Source: Streptomyces sp. CBMA123 (lineage in GTDB: Bacteria; Actinomycetota; Actinomycetes; Streptomycetales; Streptomycetaceae). From it: a stretch of DNA of 64,000 bases. The notes below the pieces were generated by a model. It was not told the origin of the DNA. It ran no database searches and saw only the letters and a program-made list of their open reading frames with translations. The DNA lies in contig NZ_MECK01000223.1 in assembly GCF_014596465.1 (NCBI RefSeq), positions 40,692 to 104,691 on the forward strand, given 5' to 3'. Shown one piece after another: positions 32,398 to 40,631 of this stretch. Position 1 is the stretch's first letter, and the number at the start of each line of letters is the position of its first letter. The position numbers and the translations under genes are program-made.

Positions 32398-32796
32398 ATG
32401 AACCGGATCATCCGCAACGCCCTCGCCACCGTCGTGACCGCCGGCGCCCTCACCGCCGCCGTCGCGCCCGTCGCCATGGCCGCCGAACAGACCCAGCCGG
32501 TGGCCGGGGTGCAGGCCCAGGTCCGCAACCCGAAGACGGTCAAGGCCGCCGCCTACAACCAGGCCCGCAGCATCCTCGCCCAGGCCGGCAGCCAGACCGC
32601 CGCCAAGTCCCACCCGGCCCACGGCACCAGTGACGTCCCCGTCTCGTACGGCACCAGCCTGCTCGCCGCCGCCCGCGACGAGTTCCGCGCCGCCGACAAG
32701 AACCTTCCGGCGAAGGACAAGAAGTCCGACATGTCGATCGCGCACTACAACGCCATTCACAGCGCGGCCAAGACCATGGGCATCGACACCTGGTGA
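32398..32796 (+). CDS. Small secreted protein, unknown function
   Basis: A 132-residue protein. The signal peptide MNRIIRNALATVVTAGALTA ends at A-M-A-A. The mature part is hydrophilic and Ala/Lys/Gln-rich without cysteines (VKAAAYNQARSILAQAGSQT, YNAIHSAAKTMGIDTW), probably helical. GAAGGA sits 7 nt before ATG. It is followed by tandem 14-bp repeats and a hairpin. Not recognised. Confidence 0.8.
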   Translation: MNRIIRNALATVVTAGALTAAVAPVAMAAEQTQPVAGVQAQVRNPKTVKAAAYNQARSILAQAGSQTAAKSHPAHGTSDVPVSYGTSLLAAARDEFRAADKNLPAKDKKSDMSIAHYNAIHSAAKTMGIDTW

Positions 32797-32800
32797 CCCC

Positions 32801-32842
32801 TCCGGCCTGACCCGTCCGGCCCGACCCGTCCGGCCTGACCCG
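32801..32842. repeat. 14-bp tandem repeat after the secreted-protein gene
   Basis: Three tandem copies of TCCGGCCTGACCCG, the middle one with one change. They directly precede the terminator hairpin. Confidence 0.75.
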
Positions 32843-32864
32843 TCCCGCACATCCTCCACACGGA

Positions 32865-32900
32865 GGCCCGGCTCTCCTCCGGAAGACGGAGGGCCGGGCC
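32865..32900 (+). terminator. Hairpin terminator
   Basis: GGCCCGGCTCTCC at 32865-32877 pairs with GGAGGGCCGGGCC at 32888-32900 (one mismatch), loop of about 10 nt. It ends the secreted-protein transcript. Confidence 0.78.
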
Positions 32901-32949
32901 CTTCGCCGGGAGGAGGACCGCCCCCGGCACCCGGTGCGAGCGTGACGCC

Positions 32950-34149
32950 ATGACCACAACCCGCCCCGCCCGCCGCCGAATCGGCGCCACCCTCCGCACC
33001 GCGACCGTCCTGGCCGCCGTCTCGCTCTCCACCCTCGCACCCAGCGCGGTCGCCGCCCCCTCCGCCGACCAGCCCCGGGCAGCCACCGACTTACAGCCCG
33101 AACTGAACGCCCTCGTCGCCCAGGGCACCAGCACCGCCGCCCTCGCCGAAGTCCGCGACCACGGGCAGGCCGTCTGGCGCGGCGCGGCTGGTACCGCCGA
33201 CCTGGCCACCGGCCGGCCCGCCCCCGCCGACGGGCGGTTCCGGATCGCCAGCGTCACCAAGACCTTCGTCGCGACCGTCACCCTCCAACTCGTCGGAGAA
33301 GGTCGGATCCGGCTCGACGACCCGATCGAGCACTACCTGCCCGGCGCCGTACCCAACGGCGGCAACATCACCGTGCGCCAACTCCTCAACCACACCAGCG
33401 GACTGGGGAACTACCTCGACGACCCGCAGGTGCGCGACAACACCGAAGCCGGCAACCGGCAGTTCCTCGCCACCGGCCGCTGGATCGAATACACGCCGGA
33501 ACAGCTCCTCGCCATCGGCGCCGCCGTACCCCCGTACTTCGCCCCCGGCCAGGGCTGGCACTACTCCAACACCAACTACGTCGTCATCGGCATGCTCATC
33601 AAGCAGACCACCGGGCACAGCTGGCGCGAGGAAGTGCAGAACCGCATCCTCCGACCCCTCGGACTGCGCCACACCACCCTGCCCACCACCTCCACCACCA
33701 TCCCCGGCCCGCACGCGCACGGCTACTTCGCGTTCCCCGAGGGGCCGGGGGACGTCACCCGGCTCTCCCCCACCATCGGCGACGCGGCCGGCGCCGCCAT
33801 CTCCACCACCGACGACCTCACCCGCTTCCACGCGGCCCTCTTCGGCGGCCACCTGCTCGCCCCCGCCCAACTCGACGAGATGACCACCACCGTCCCCGTC
33901 CCCCAGGCGCCCGACCACGCTCAGTACGGGCTCGGCGTCGTCCGCTACGAACTCTCCTGCGGCCAGGTCTGGGGCAACACCGGCGAGATCCCCGGCTACT
34001 CCACCGGCCTGTTCGGGACGCGCGACGGCAGCCGCCAGTACGCGCTGTCCTACACCGAGTACGACAAGAGCGACCCGGACAAGTCTGCCGGGCTCTACCG
34101 GGCCTTCGAGGAGAAAGCCCTCTGCGGCTCCCCGGCCGCCTCGGGCTGA
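32950..34149 (+). CDS. Secreted serine hydrolase, DD-peptidase/class C beta-lactamase-like
   Basis: A 399-residue exported enzyme resembling the Streptomyces R61 DD-carboxypeptidase. A signal peptide precedes AVAA. The S-x-x-K nucleophile is SVTK (Ser101, Lys104), Tyr205 sits in HYSNTNY as the Y-x-N motif, and NTGEIPGY (about 343-350) replaces the usual H-T-G. It would trim peptidoglycan stem peptides outside the membrane or hydrolyse related esters. The N-T-G form occurs in some family members. Confidence 0.9.
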   Translation: MTTTRPARRRIGATLRTATVLAAVSLSTLAPSAVAAPSADQPRAATDLQPELNALVAQGTSTAALAEVRDHGQAVWRGAAGTADLATGRPAPADGRFRIASVTKTFVATVTLQLVGEGRIRLDDPIEHYLPGAVPNGGNITVRQLLNHTSGLGNYLDDPQVRDNTEAGNRQFLATGRWIEYTPEQLLAIGAAVPPYFAPGQGWHYSNTNYVVIGMLIKQTTGHSWREEVQNRILRPLGLRHTTLPTTSTTIPGPHAHGYFAFPEGPGDVTRLSPTIGDAAGAAISTTDDLTRFHAALFGGHLLAPAQLDEMTTTVPVPQAPDHAQYGLGVVRYELSCGQVWGNTGEIPGYSTGLFGTRDGSRQYALSYTEYDKSDPDKSAGLYRAFEEKALCGSPAASG

Positions 34150-34208
34150 CCCCCACGACTTCCGGGGCCCGCGATCCCCGGACCCGCGACTCCCCGGACC
34201 CCGCGCGC

Positions 34209-34715
34209 TCAGACCTCCTGGGCGCGCGGATCCCCGTCGGCGGAGCGGTCCGCGCCCTCACCCTCGCGCGGGTCCATGCCCCGGCCCGCACGGTTGAACG
34301 CCTGGTGGAACGCCCGGCGGAGCGGCGCCGCGGTGGTGAACACGAACAGCCCGAACAGGGTCATCGCCGGCAGCCCGACCACCCCCTGGAGGTAGTCCAG
34401 CGGATGGCGCACGAACCCGTCCCAGTTCTCCCACCAGTTCGCGGTCAGGTCGGCCACCATGACGGCCGCACCGAGCGACGGCCCCGCCGGACGGCCTCGG
34501 GTCACCAGCACGGCGGCCAGCGGATCGAGCACCAGCAGGGCGTGGAACAGCACCTGGCTCGGCAACGGCCAAGCCCCGTACGCGTGCAGCCCCCCGGTCA
34601 GCAGATCGAAGGCATGCACCCCCGCGCCCTCGACGAACCCGATCACCCACACCGCCGCCACCCACCACACCCAGCGCGGCCGCGCTCCCCACCCCCCACG
34701 GATCCCCTGTGTCAC
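34209..34715 (-). CDS. Integral membrane protein of unknown function
   Basis: A 168-residue protein with four TM helices (WVWWVAAVWVIGFVEGAG; VLFHALLVLDPLAAVLV; SLGAAVMVADLTANWW; LPAMTLFGLFVFTTAA) and an acidic cytosolic tail ending GADRSADGDPRAQEV. GTG start at 34715. Conserved-looking acidic and Trp residues within the helices. No family recognised. Confidence 0.75.
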   Translation of the reverse strand: MTQGIRGGWGARPRWVWWVAAVWVIGFVEGAGVHAFDLLTGGLHAYGAWPLPSQVLFHALLVLDPLAAVLVTRGRPAGPSLGAAVMVADLTANWWENWDGFVRHPLDYLQGVVGLPAMTLFGLFVFTTAAPLRRAFHQAFNRAGRGMDPREGEGADRSADGDPRAQEV

Positions 34716-34753
34716 CGGGCCAGCCTAGAGGGGCTGTTGATCACCACCGGACC

Positions 34754-35365
34754 CTAGGGCCGGTCTTCGACGATCTCCTGTGCGGGGAGCACCCGGGGCG
34801 CGCTCAGGCTGCCGTCGGGGAGGACGTCGAAGACGGTGCGCTTCTCGCGGCCGGTCACGGTGATCTCGTCGGGCCCGGTCCAGTCGATGCGGACGAAGTC
34901 GCCGCCCCTGGTGTTCCAGGTGCCCATGCTCCAGTGGCGGGCGGACCAGCCACTGCCGGCCTCCAACTCCACCTGGTAGACCGGGTCGATCGAGAAGGCG
35001 ACGTTGGTGACGGTCAGCACCCGGTCCGGGCGGTTCGGGCTGACGAAACGATCCTCCCGGCCTCCGTGGCCGCTGAACAGGAAGGACAGGGCCAGGATCG
35101 GCACCCCGGCGAAGACCAGCGGTGCCAGCAGGGCCGCGTAGCCGATCTGCGAGAACCGGGTGCGGAACTCCAGCCCGGTCACCAGCGAGACCACGGTCAG
35201 CACCACCGCGGAACCGATCAGCAGGACCGGACGGTTGAGCCAGTGCTCGACCACCACCAGCCCGCCCGAGCGGGAGGCGTGCCAGCCCGGCAGGTACACC
35301 AGCAGTGCCGCGAGCGCCGCACCCCTGAGCCCCCACGCGATCTGCCAGCGGCGTCTCGCCGTCAT
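34754..35365 (-). CDS. Two-domain membrane protein, full-length tandem copy
   Basis: A 203-residue protein with about three TM helices in residues 1-105 (AWGLRGAALAALLVYLPGW; VLLIGSAVVLTVVSLVTG; YAALLAPLVFAGVPILALSF) and a soluble beta-rich domain (FVSPNRPDRVLTVTNVAF to the end). A shortened paralogue follows at 35410-35847 and shares ASRSGG-VVVEH-LNRPVLL almost exactly. DNA upstream of both copies is also alike, indicating a tandem duplication that included the promoter. Confidence 0.75.
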   Translation of the reverse strand: MTARRRWQIAWGLRGAALAALLVYLPGWHASRSGGLVVVEHWLNRPVLLIGSAVVLTVVSLVTGLEFRTRFSQIGYAALLAPLVFAGVPILALSFLFSGHGGREDRFVSPNRPDRVLTVTNVAFSIDPVYQVELEAGSGWSARHWSMGTWNTRGGDFVRIDWTGPDEITVTGREKRTVFDVLPDGSLSAPRVLPAQEIVEDRP

Positions 35366-35409
35366 CCGTCCCCCCGGGCCGTCTTTTGCCGACCTTTGCG
35401 CGGACTTTA

Positions 35410-35847
35410 CTACAGGGGCCCGCCGGGCCGGGGGCGGTGGCTAGCGGGGTGTGACCGTGGGGCTGCCCCGGCGGCCGTCCGGGGCCATGGTGATGGCCCT
35501 GACCTCGTGGTGCCGTGGTCACAGTGGAGCTTGCGCTGCCCCGAGTGGGTCTCGTCGTCGAGCAGCCAGGACCGGATCGCGCCGATCGCCGGGGCGACGA
35601 CGACGGGCACCAGGACGAGCGCGAGGCCGAGTTGCGCGAACCGTCCGCGGGAGCCCGTCCCGGTCACCGCCGAGACCACGAGCAGCACCACCACCGGACC
35701 GAGCAGGAGCACCGGGCGGTTGAGCCGGTGCTCGACCACCACCGGCCCGCCCGAGCGGGAGGCGTACCAGCCCGCCGCGTATGCCAGGAGCGCAGCCAGT
35801 GCTGTGGGCCCGAGCCCCCACGCGATCCAGTTGTCACGCGTCGTCAC
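35410..35847 (-). CDS. Truncated tandem paralogue of the preceding membrane protein
   Basis: A 145-residue frame. Residues 1 to about 95 align with the neighbour (IAWGLGPTALAALLAYAAGW, ASRSGGPVVVEHRLNRPVLL), but the soluble domain is missing; after WLLDDETHSG the sequence becomes an Arg/Pro/Ser-rich tail not resembling it. It may be a decaying copy or retain only the membrane part. GTG start chosen by alignment with the neighbour. Confidence 0.6.
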   Translation of the reverse strand: MTTRDNWIAWGLGPTALAALLAYAAGWYASRSGGPVVVEHRLNRPVLLLGPVVVLLVVSAVTGTGSRGRFAQLGLALVLVPVVVAPAIGAIRSWLLDDETHSGQRKLHCDHGTTRSGPSPWPRTAAGAAPRSHPASHRPRPGGPL

Positions 35848-35973
35848 CGTCCGCCCCCCAATTGCTCTTTGCCCACTCTTGGCGCGGACTTTACGACGGC
35901 GACGCCGGTGCGGCCCGGGTGGCAGGTCTCCCCGCCATCCGCGCCGCACCGGCTCCTACCGGCCGTACCCCCG

Positions 35974-36756
35974 TCACCGCCGGTAGAAGATGCTCCGCGA
36001 CCAGAAGTAGCCGATCAGCGTCAGGCCGGCGCACCAGGCGAGGGCGCTCCAGGCGGACGTGGCGCTGATGCCGGTGCCCATCAGCAGGCCGCGCAGGGTC
36101 TCGATGATCGGGGTGAAGGGCTGGTACTCGGCGAACCAGCGGAGCCCGGTCGGCATGGAGTCGGTCGGGACGATGGCGCTGCCGATGAAGGGCAGGAACT
36201 GCAGCGGCATCGGCATGTTGCTGGCGCTCTCGACGGTCTTGGCGACCAGGCCGATGCCGGCCGAGATCCAGGTCAGGGCGACGGTGACGAAGAGCAGCAG
36301 GCCGCTCGCCGCCAGCCATTCGACCGGGCCGGCGGTGGGCCGGAAGCCCATCGCCAGGGCCGCACCGACCACCAGGACCAGTCCGATCATGGTCTGGATG
36401 ACGCTGCCGAGCACGTGTCCGGCCAGGAAGGCGGAGCGCGATATCGCCATCGTGCGGAAGCGGTTGACGATGCCTTCGGTCATGTCGGTGCAGATGCCGA
36501 TCGCGGTGACCAGCGATCCGGAGGTGGCCGCCATCAGCACGATGCCGGGCGCCACGTAGTCGATGTAGCTGCCGCCGCCGATGCCGGCTCCGAGCGCGCT
36601 GCCGTAGGCGTAGTTGAACAGCAGCAGCATCATCACCGGCATCACCACGACCGCGAAGGTCAGGGAGGGGTACCGCAGTGCGTGCTTGAGGTTCCGGCGG
36701 AGCATCGTCAGCGCGTCGCTGAGTGCGTAGCCGGCCGTTCCGGTGGCCGTGCTCAT
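35974..36756 (-). CDS. ABC-2 type exporter permease (DrrB-like)
   Basis: A 260-residue permease with six TM helices. The motif region IGICTDMTEGIVNRFRTMAISRSA is the DrrB-type coupling sequence (E-G-I/x-x-R-F-R-x-M). The start overlaps the ATPase stop (ATGA). With DrrA it would export a lipid or drug. Confidence 0.92.
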   Translation of the reverse strand: MSTATGTAGYALSDALTMLRRNLKHALRYPSLTFAVVVMPVMMLLLFNYAYGSALGAGIGGGSYIDYVAPGIVLMAATSGSLVTAIGICTDMTEGIVNRFRTMAISRSAFLAGHVLGSVIQTMIGLVLVVGAALAMGFRPTAGPVEWLAASGLLLFVTVALTWISAGIGLVAKTVESASNMPMPLQFLPFIGSAIVPTDSMPTGLRWFAEYQPFTPIIETLRGLLMGTGISATSAWSALAWCAGLTLIGYFWSRSIFYRR

Positions 36757-37724
36757 CGTGCACCCTCTCCGGTGAGTTGCAGGAAGACGTCGTCCAGGTC
36801 GGCCGTCTCGACGACCAGTGACTCGGCCCGTACGGAGGCGTTGTCGAGGACGTCCAGCACGGCCTTCACGGTGAGCACGGAGTTGTCCGCCGGGATGTCC
36901 AGCCGCAGGGCCTCGGTGTCGGCGGTGGCGTACTCGAACAGCGCAGCCGCGGTGCCCAGTTGGCCGGCGTCCGCGAACTGGAGCCGGATCCGCCCGCCGG
37001 GGACGATCCGCTTCAGCTCCTCGGCGGTGCCCTCGGCGACGATCCGGCCGCCGTCCAGGACGGCTATCCGGTCGGCGAGTTGGTCGGCCTCCTCCAGGTA
37101 CTGGGTGGTGAGGAAGATCGTCACCCCGTGGTCGGCGACCAGCCCCCGGATGATCTCCCACATGGTGCGCCGACTGCGCGGGTCCAGCCCGGTGGTGGGC
37201 TCGTCCAGGAAGATCACCTCGGGGTCGCCGACCAGGGTCATCGCCAGGTCGAGCTTGCGCCGCATGCCGCCGGAGAAGGTGACGACGGGCTTGCGCGCGG
37301 CCTCGGTGAGGTCGAAGCGCCGCAGCAGGCCCTCGGCCCGCCTCCGCCCCTCCCGACGGCGGAGGTGGTTGAGGTCGGCCATCAGCAGCAGGTTCTCCTC
37401 GGCGGTGAGGAGGTTGTCCACCGCCGAGAACTGGCCGGTCACCCCGATCGCCTTGCGCACCCCCTCGGCCTGGCGGGCCACGTCGTGGCCCGCCACCCGG
37501 GCCAAGCCGCCGTCGGCGGGGATCAGGGTGGAGAGGATCTCCACCGTGGTGGTCTTGCCGGCGCCGTTCGGCCCGAGCAGGGCGAACACGCTGCCGGCCG
37601 GGATGGACAGGTCGATGCCCCGGAGCACCGCCTTGTCCCCGTAGCTCTTGGTCAGCCCGACCGTCGAGATCGCCGCCGAGGTCGCCGCAGCCGTCGTCGC
37701 GGCCGCTGCCGTGGTCGCCGCCAT
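36753..37724 (-). CDS. ABC exporter ATPase (DrrA-like)
   Basis: A 323-residue ATPase: Walker A LLGPNGAGKTTTVEIL, signature VTFSGGMRRKLDLAMTL, Walker B VIFLDEPTTGLD, and the C-terminal DrrA-type extension (LRLDIPADNSVLTVKAVLDVL...DDVFLQLTGEG). The N-terminus has an Ala/Thr run. It overlaps DUF4097 upstream by one base and DrrB downstream by 4 bp, forming a three-gene operon. Confidence 0.94.
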   Translation of the reverse strand: MAATTAAAATTAAATSAAISTVGLTKSYGDKAVLRGIDLSIPAGSVFALLGPNGAGKTTTVEILSTLIPADGGLARVAGHDVARQAEGVRKAIGVTGQFSAVDNLLTAEENLLLMADLNHLRRREGRRRAEGLLRRFDLTEAARKPVVTFSGGMRRKLDLAMTLVGDPEVIFLDEPTTGLDPRSRRTMWEIIRGLVADHGVTIFLTTQYLEEADQLADRIAVLDGGRIVAEGTAEELKRIVPGGRIRLQFADAGQLGTAAALFEYATADTEALRLDIPADNSVLTVKAVLDVLDNASVRAESLVVETADLDDVFLQLTGEGAR

Positions 37725-38563
37725 CAGGCCCTCCGGACGAGGATGCTGCCGACCTGGGTGGTGCCGCGGACCTCGACCGTCTCCCGGGCGTCGCCCGGAC
37801 CGTCCGCCGGGCCGAGGGCGTTGCGGACGGCGCCGAACTTGCTGTGCACGTCGAGCCAGGCCGCTGTGCCCTCGGCGATGCCGATCTCGATGTCCCCCAC
37901 GCCGGCCTGCAGGCCGACCTTGCCCCGGACGACCTGGCCGAGCCGGATGTGGCCGTTCGCCGTCCTGACGTCGACGTCCCCCTCGGCGAGGCCGATGTGG
38001 ATCCGGCCGTTGGAGGAGTTGGCCGTCAGCTCGCCGCGGACCTCGTCGATCTCGGTGTCGCCGTTGCTGTTCTTGACCGTCAGCCGGCCGCCGACGGAGC
38101 CGACCTCGATCCGGCCGGAGCCGGTGACCTCGGCGCCGCCGGTGACGGTGCCGACCCGGATGTCGCCCATGTCGGTCTTGAGCCGGGCGCTCGCGGCCCG
38201 GTCGAGCTGGATCCGGCCCATGGAGGTCTTGATCCGGCAGTCGCCGAGCGGGCCCTCGGTGACGAAGTCCGCCATCGGGGAGTCGGCGTGCACCTCGGAG
38301 CCGGCGGGCAGCTCGACCGTGACGTCGATCGAGCCCTTCTTGCTGGAGAACACGGTGCGCTGCTTGGGGCCCTTGAGGGTGAGCCGGCCGCCGGACAAGT
38401 CGACCTGGGTGAGCTCGGCCGCCTTGACGTCCGCGTCCCTGCTGGCGCTGGTGGGCCGGACCTCGACCACGGTGTCGGTGCGCTTGCTCGCCCGGATCCA
38501 GACCGAGCCGATCTCGAACTCGATCGAGACGGAGATCTGTCCGTCAGTCTCGTACGTAGGCAT
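37724..38563 (-). CDS. DUF4097 beta-repeat protein
   Basis: A 279-residue protein made almost wholly of short beta-strands: repeating G-x-I/L-x-V turns such as TKTSMGRIQLDRAAS, TDMGDIRVGTVTG, KNSNGDTEIDEVRGE, SSNGRIHIGLAEGD. This is the DUF4097/DUF4098 right-handed beta architecture. No signal peptide, so cytoplasmic. It heads the DrrAB-like operon and may sense envelope stress or act as a partner of the exporter; that is inference. Confidence 0.88.
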   Translation of the reverse strand: MPTYETDGQISVSIEFEIGSVWIRASKRTDTVVEVRPTSASRDADVKAAELTQVDLSGGRLTLKGPKQRTVFSSKKGSIDVTVELPAGSEVHADSPMADFVTEGPLGDCRIKTSMGRIQLDRAASARLKTDMGDIRVGTVTGGAEVTGSGRIEVGSVGGRLTVKNSNGDTEIDEVRGELTANSSNGRIHIGLAEGDVDVRTANGHIRLGQVVRGKVGLQAGVGDIEIGIAEGTAAWLDVHSKFGAVRNALGPADGPGDARETVEVRGTTQVGSILVRRA

Positions 38564-38655
38564 GGCTGTCCCGTCCTCTTGACTCGTGTGGGTGTTCCCG
38601 CTGGTCGGAGCGGGGGTGACGTTGCAGGGGCAGAAGGTCGGATGGTGCGGAGGCG

Positions 38656-39243
38656 TCAGTGGACCCAGCCGGTGAAGCCCTGGCCGCCGACGCCGCGCGT
38701 GGTACGGACGCCGAGGTCGGCCGCCGGGCGGGCGGCGGGCTGTCCGCCGTCCAGCGCGCCGGCGACGGCCCGGACCAGCCAGGCGTTGAGGGAGAGGCCC
38801 TCCTGTCCGGCGGCCTCCTCCGCCCTGGCCTTGAGGTGCGCGGGCAGGCGCAGGTTGATCCGGGCGGTGCCCGTCTCGTCCGACTCCGGCGCCACCCCCG
38901 GCGTCACCGGTGGCACTATCGGCGGCACCACCGATGGCATCACGCCCGGCACCACGGACGGCACCACCGCCGGCGCGTCGCCGTGGAAGGCGCCGGAGCC
39001 GGGCGGCGCCGTCACCACGAACTCGGGATCGAGGCCGCGCAGGCGTACGTCCACCGAGCCCGGCGCGAGGTCACGGGTGACTTCGCCCATGGCGGCCGAA
39101 AGGGCGTTGAGCAGAGTGAGTCGCACGGCCGACTCCAGCGGGAGCGTCAGCCGATCGGCCAGCGCCCGCGCTTCGTCCCCACCGGTGGCGGCGGCCACCG
39201 CGAGCTCGTTCCGGAGGTTGTCGACGTACGGCGTGAGGTCCAT
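38656..39243 (-). CDS. Ribbon-helix-helix DNA-binding protein
   Basis: A 195-residue protein. The C-terminal section TARINLRLPAHLKARAEEAA-GQEGLSLNAWLVRAVAGAL is a clear RHH (Arc/CopG/HicB-type) motif. The N-terminal about 90 residues are helical and unknown, joined by a Pro/Val-rich linker of repeated VVP-x units. An 11-bp perfect inverted repeat plus an extra half-site lies just upstream of its start, implying autorepression. It precedes the DUF4097-DrrAB operon on the same strand (92-bp gap), so it may control it too. Confidence 0.85.
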   Translation of the reverse strand: MDLTPYVDNLRNELAVAAATGGDEARALADRLTLPLESAVRLTLLNALSAAMGEVTRDLAPGSVDVRLRGLDPEFVVTAPPGSGAFHGDAPAVVPSVVPGVMPSVVPPIVPPVTPGVAPESDETGTARINLRLPAHLKARAEEAAGQEGLSLNAWLVRAVAGALDGGQPAARPAADLGVRTTRGVGGQGFTGWVH

Positions 39244-39261
39244 GGCTAGAGCATGGCACAG

Positions 39262-39305
39262 CAGTGGTGCCATGTCGAGCCATTTGTGGCACCACTGTGG
39301 CACCA
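39262..39305. promoter_or_regulatory. Inverted-repeat operator upstream of the RHH gene
   Basis: CAGTGGTGCCA (39262-39272) and its exact complement TGGCACCACTG (39287-39297), followed by a further half-site TGGCACCA (39298-39305); a partial TGGCACA also lies at 39254. Starts 19 bp upstream of the start codon. RHH proteins bind arrays of such short half-sites. Confidence 0.75.
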
Positions 39306-39333
39306 TCACCCGAAGGGGTCAGGCGCCACAACG

Positions 39334-39370
39334 GAACCGCCCCGCCGACCGGAGGTCGACGGGGCGGTTC
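39334..39370 (-). terminator. Hairpin terminator of the deaminase gene
   Basis: GAACCGCCCCG at 39334 pairs with CGGGGCGGTTC ending at 39370; the stem extends to about 16 bp with a G-T pair and a 4-5 nt loop. It lies 40 bp after the deaminase stop. Confidence 0.82.
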
Positions 39371-39409
39371 ACCAGCGGGAACGCCGTCAGCGGGACACCG
39401 GCGGGAACG

Positions 39410-40504
39410 TCAGCGCAGCTGCTGCCAGCCCGCCAGGTAGGAGTCGATCTCGCCGACCAGCCGGGCCTTGCCCGGCCGCTCCAGGAACGAGGCCTCGACC
39501 GCGTTGCGCGCCAGCGCCGCCACCCCGGTCTCGTCCAGCCCCAGCAGCCGCGCCGCCACCGCGTACTCGGTGTTGAGGTCGGTGCCGAACATCGGCGGGT
39601 CGTCGCTGTTGACCGTCACCAGCAGCCCGGCCTCGACCATCCGCTTGATCGGGTGGTCCTCGATCCGGCCCACCGCCCGGGTGGCGATGTTGGAGGTCGG
39701 GCAGACCTCCAGCGGGATGCGGTGCTCGCCCAGGTGGTCGAGCAGCGCCGGGTCCTTCACCGCCTGGGTGCCGTGCCCGATGCGCTCGGCGCCGAGCTCG
39801 CGGATGGCGTCCCAGACCGTCTCCGGCCCGGTGGTCTCGCCGGCGTGCGGGACGGAGCGCAGGCCGGCCGCCCGGGCCCGGTCGAAGTACGGCTTGAACT
39901 GCGGCCGCGGCACGCCGATCTCGGGGCCGCCCAGGCCGAAGCTGACCAGGCCCTCGGGGGCGAGGTCGGTGGCCAGCCGGGCGGTGATCTCGGCCGCCTC
40001 CAGGCCCGCCTCGCCGGGGATGTCGAAGCACCAGCGCAGCACCACGCCGAGGTCCTTCTCGGCGCGCAGCCGGGCGTCCTCGATCGCCTCCATGAAGGCC
40101 ACGTCGGGGATGCCGCGCTTGACCGAGGAGTACGGCGTGAGGGTCAGCTCGGCGTAGCGGATGTTCTGCCGGGCCATGTCCTCGGCCACGCCGTAGGTGA
40201 GCGCGCGGACGTCCTCGGCGTCGCGGATCAGGTCCACCACGCTCAGGTAGACCTCGATGAAGTGCGCGAAGTCGGTGAAGGTGAAGTACTCGGCGAGCGC
40301 CGTCGGGTCCGTCGGCACCGCGGACTTGCCGGCGTACCGCCCGGCCAGGTCGGCGACGACGCGCGGCGAGGCCGAGCCGACGTGGTGGACGTGCAGCTCC
40401 GCCTTGGGCATCCCGGCGATGAACGCCTCGATGCTCCGGTCGGCGGTGCCGCCGGGGGTGCTGCCAGTGGGGTTTCCGATCCGACTTCCGTCCGGCTGGA
40501 CCAC
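39410..40504 (-). CDS. Adenosine deaminase-family amidohydrolase
   Basis: A 364-residue metal-dependent deaminase: metal ligands HVH in AELHVHHVGSA, SVPHAGETTGPETVW with the His-Ala-Gly-Glu active site, GHGT in AERIGHGTQAV, and NSDDPPMFGT with the catalytic Asp pair. It converts an adenosine-like base to inosine-like. The HVHHVGSA variant at the first site differs from the HLDGA of classical adenosine deaminases, so the substrate may be adenosine or aminodeoxyfutalosine (menaquinone route in Streptomyces). It is monocistronic with its own terminator. Confidence 0.88.
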   Translation of the reverse strand: MVQPDGSRIGNPTGSTPGGTADRSIEAFIAGMPKAELHVHHVGSASPRVVADLAGRYAGKSAVPTDPTALAEYFTFTDFAHFIEVYLSVVDLIRDAEDVRALTYGVAEDMARQNIRYAELTLTPYSSVKRGIPDVAFMEAIEDARLRAEKDLGVVLRWCFDIPGEAGLEAAEITARLATDLAPEGLVSFGLGGPEIGVPRPQFKPYFDRARAAGLRSVPHAGETTGPETVWDAIRELGAERIGHGTQAVKDPALLDHLGEHRIPLEVCPTSNIATRAVGRIEDHPIKRMVEAGLLVTVNSDDPPMFGTDLNTEYAVAARLLGLDETGVAALARNAVEASFLERPGKARLVGEIDSYLAGWQQLR

Positions 40505-40631
40505 GGTGGTTCCCTTCTCCTTCTGCTTCTGCGCCGCACCTTCCGGGCCGCGCCTTCGACGCTGCGCCTTCTACGCGCGTATCGCGAACGTCGGCCCAGG
40601 ATAGGCGCAAAGCCGGGCGGCCGGTGGGTGA

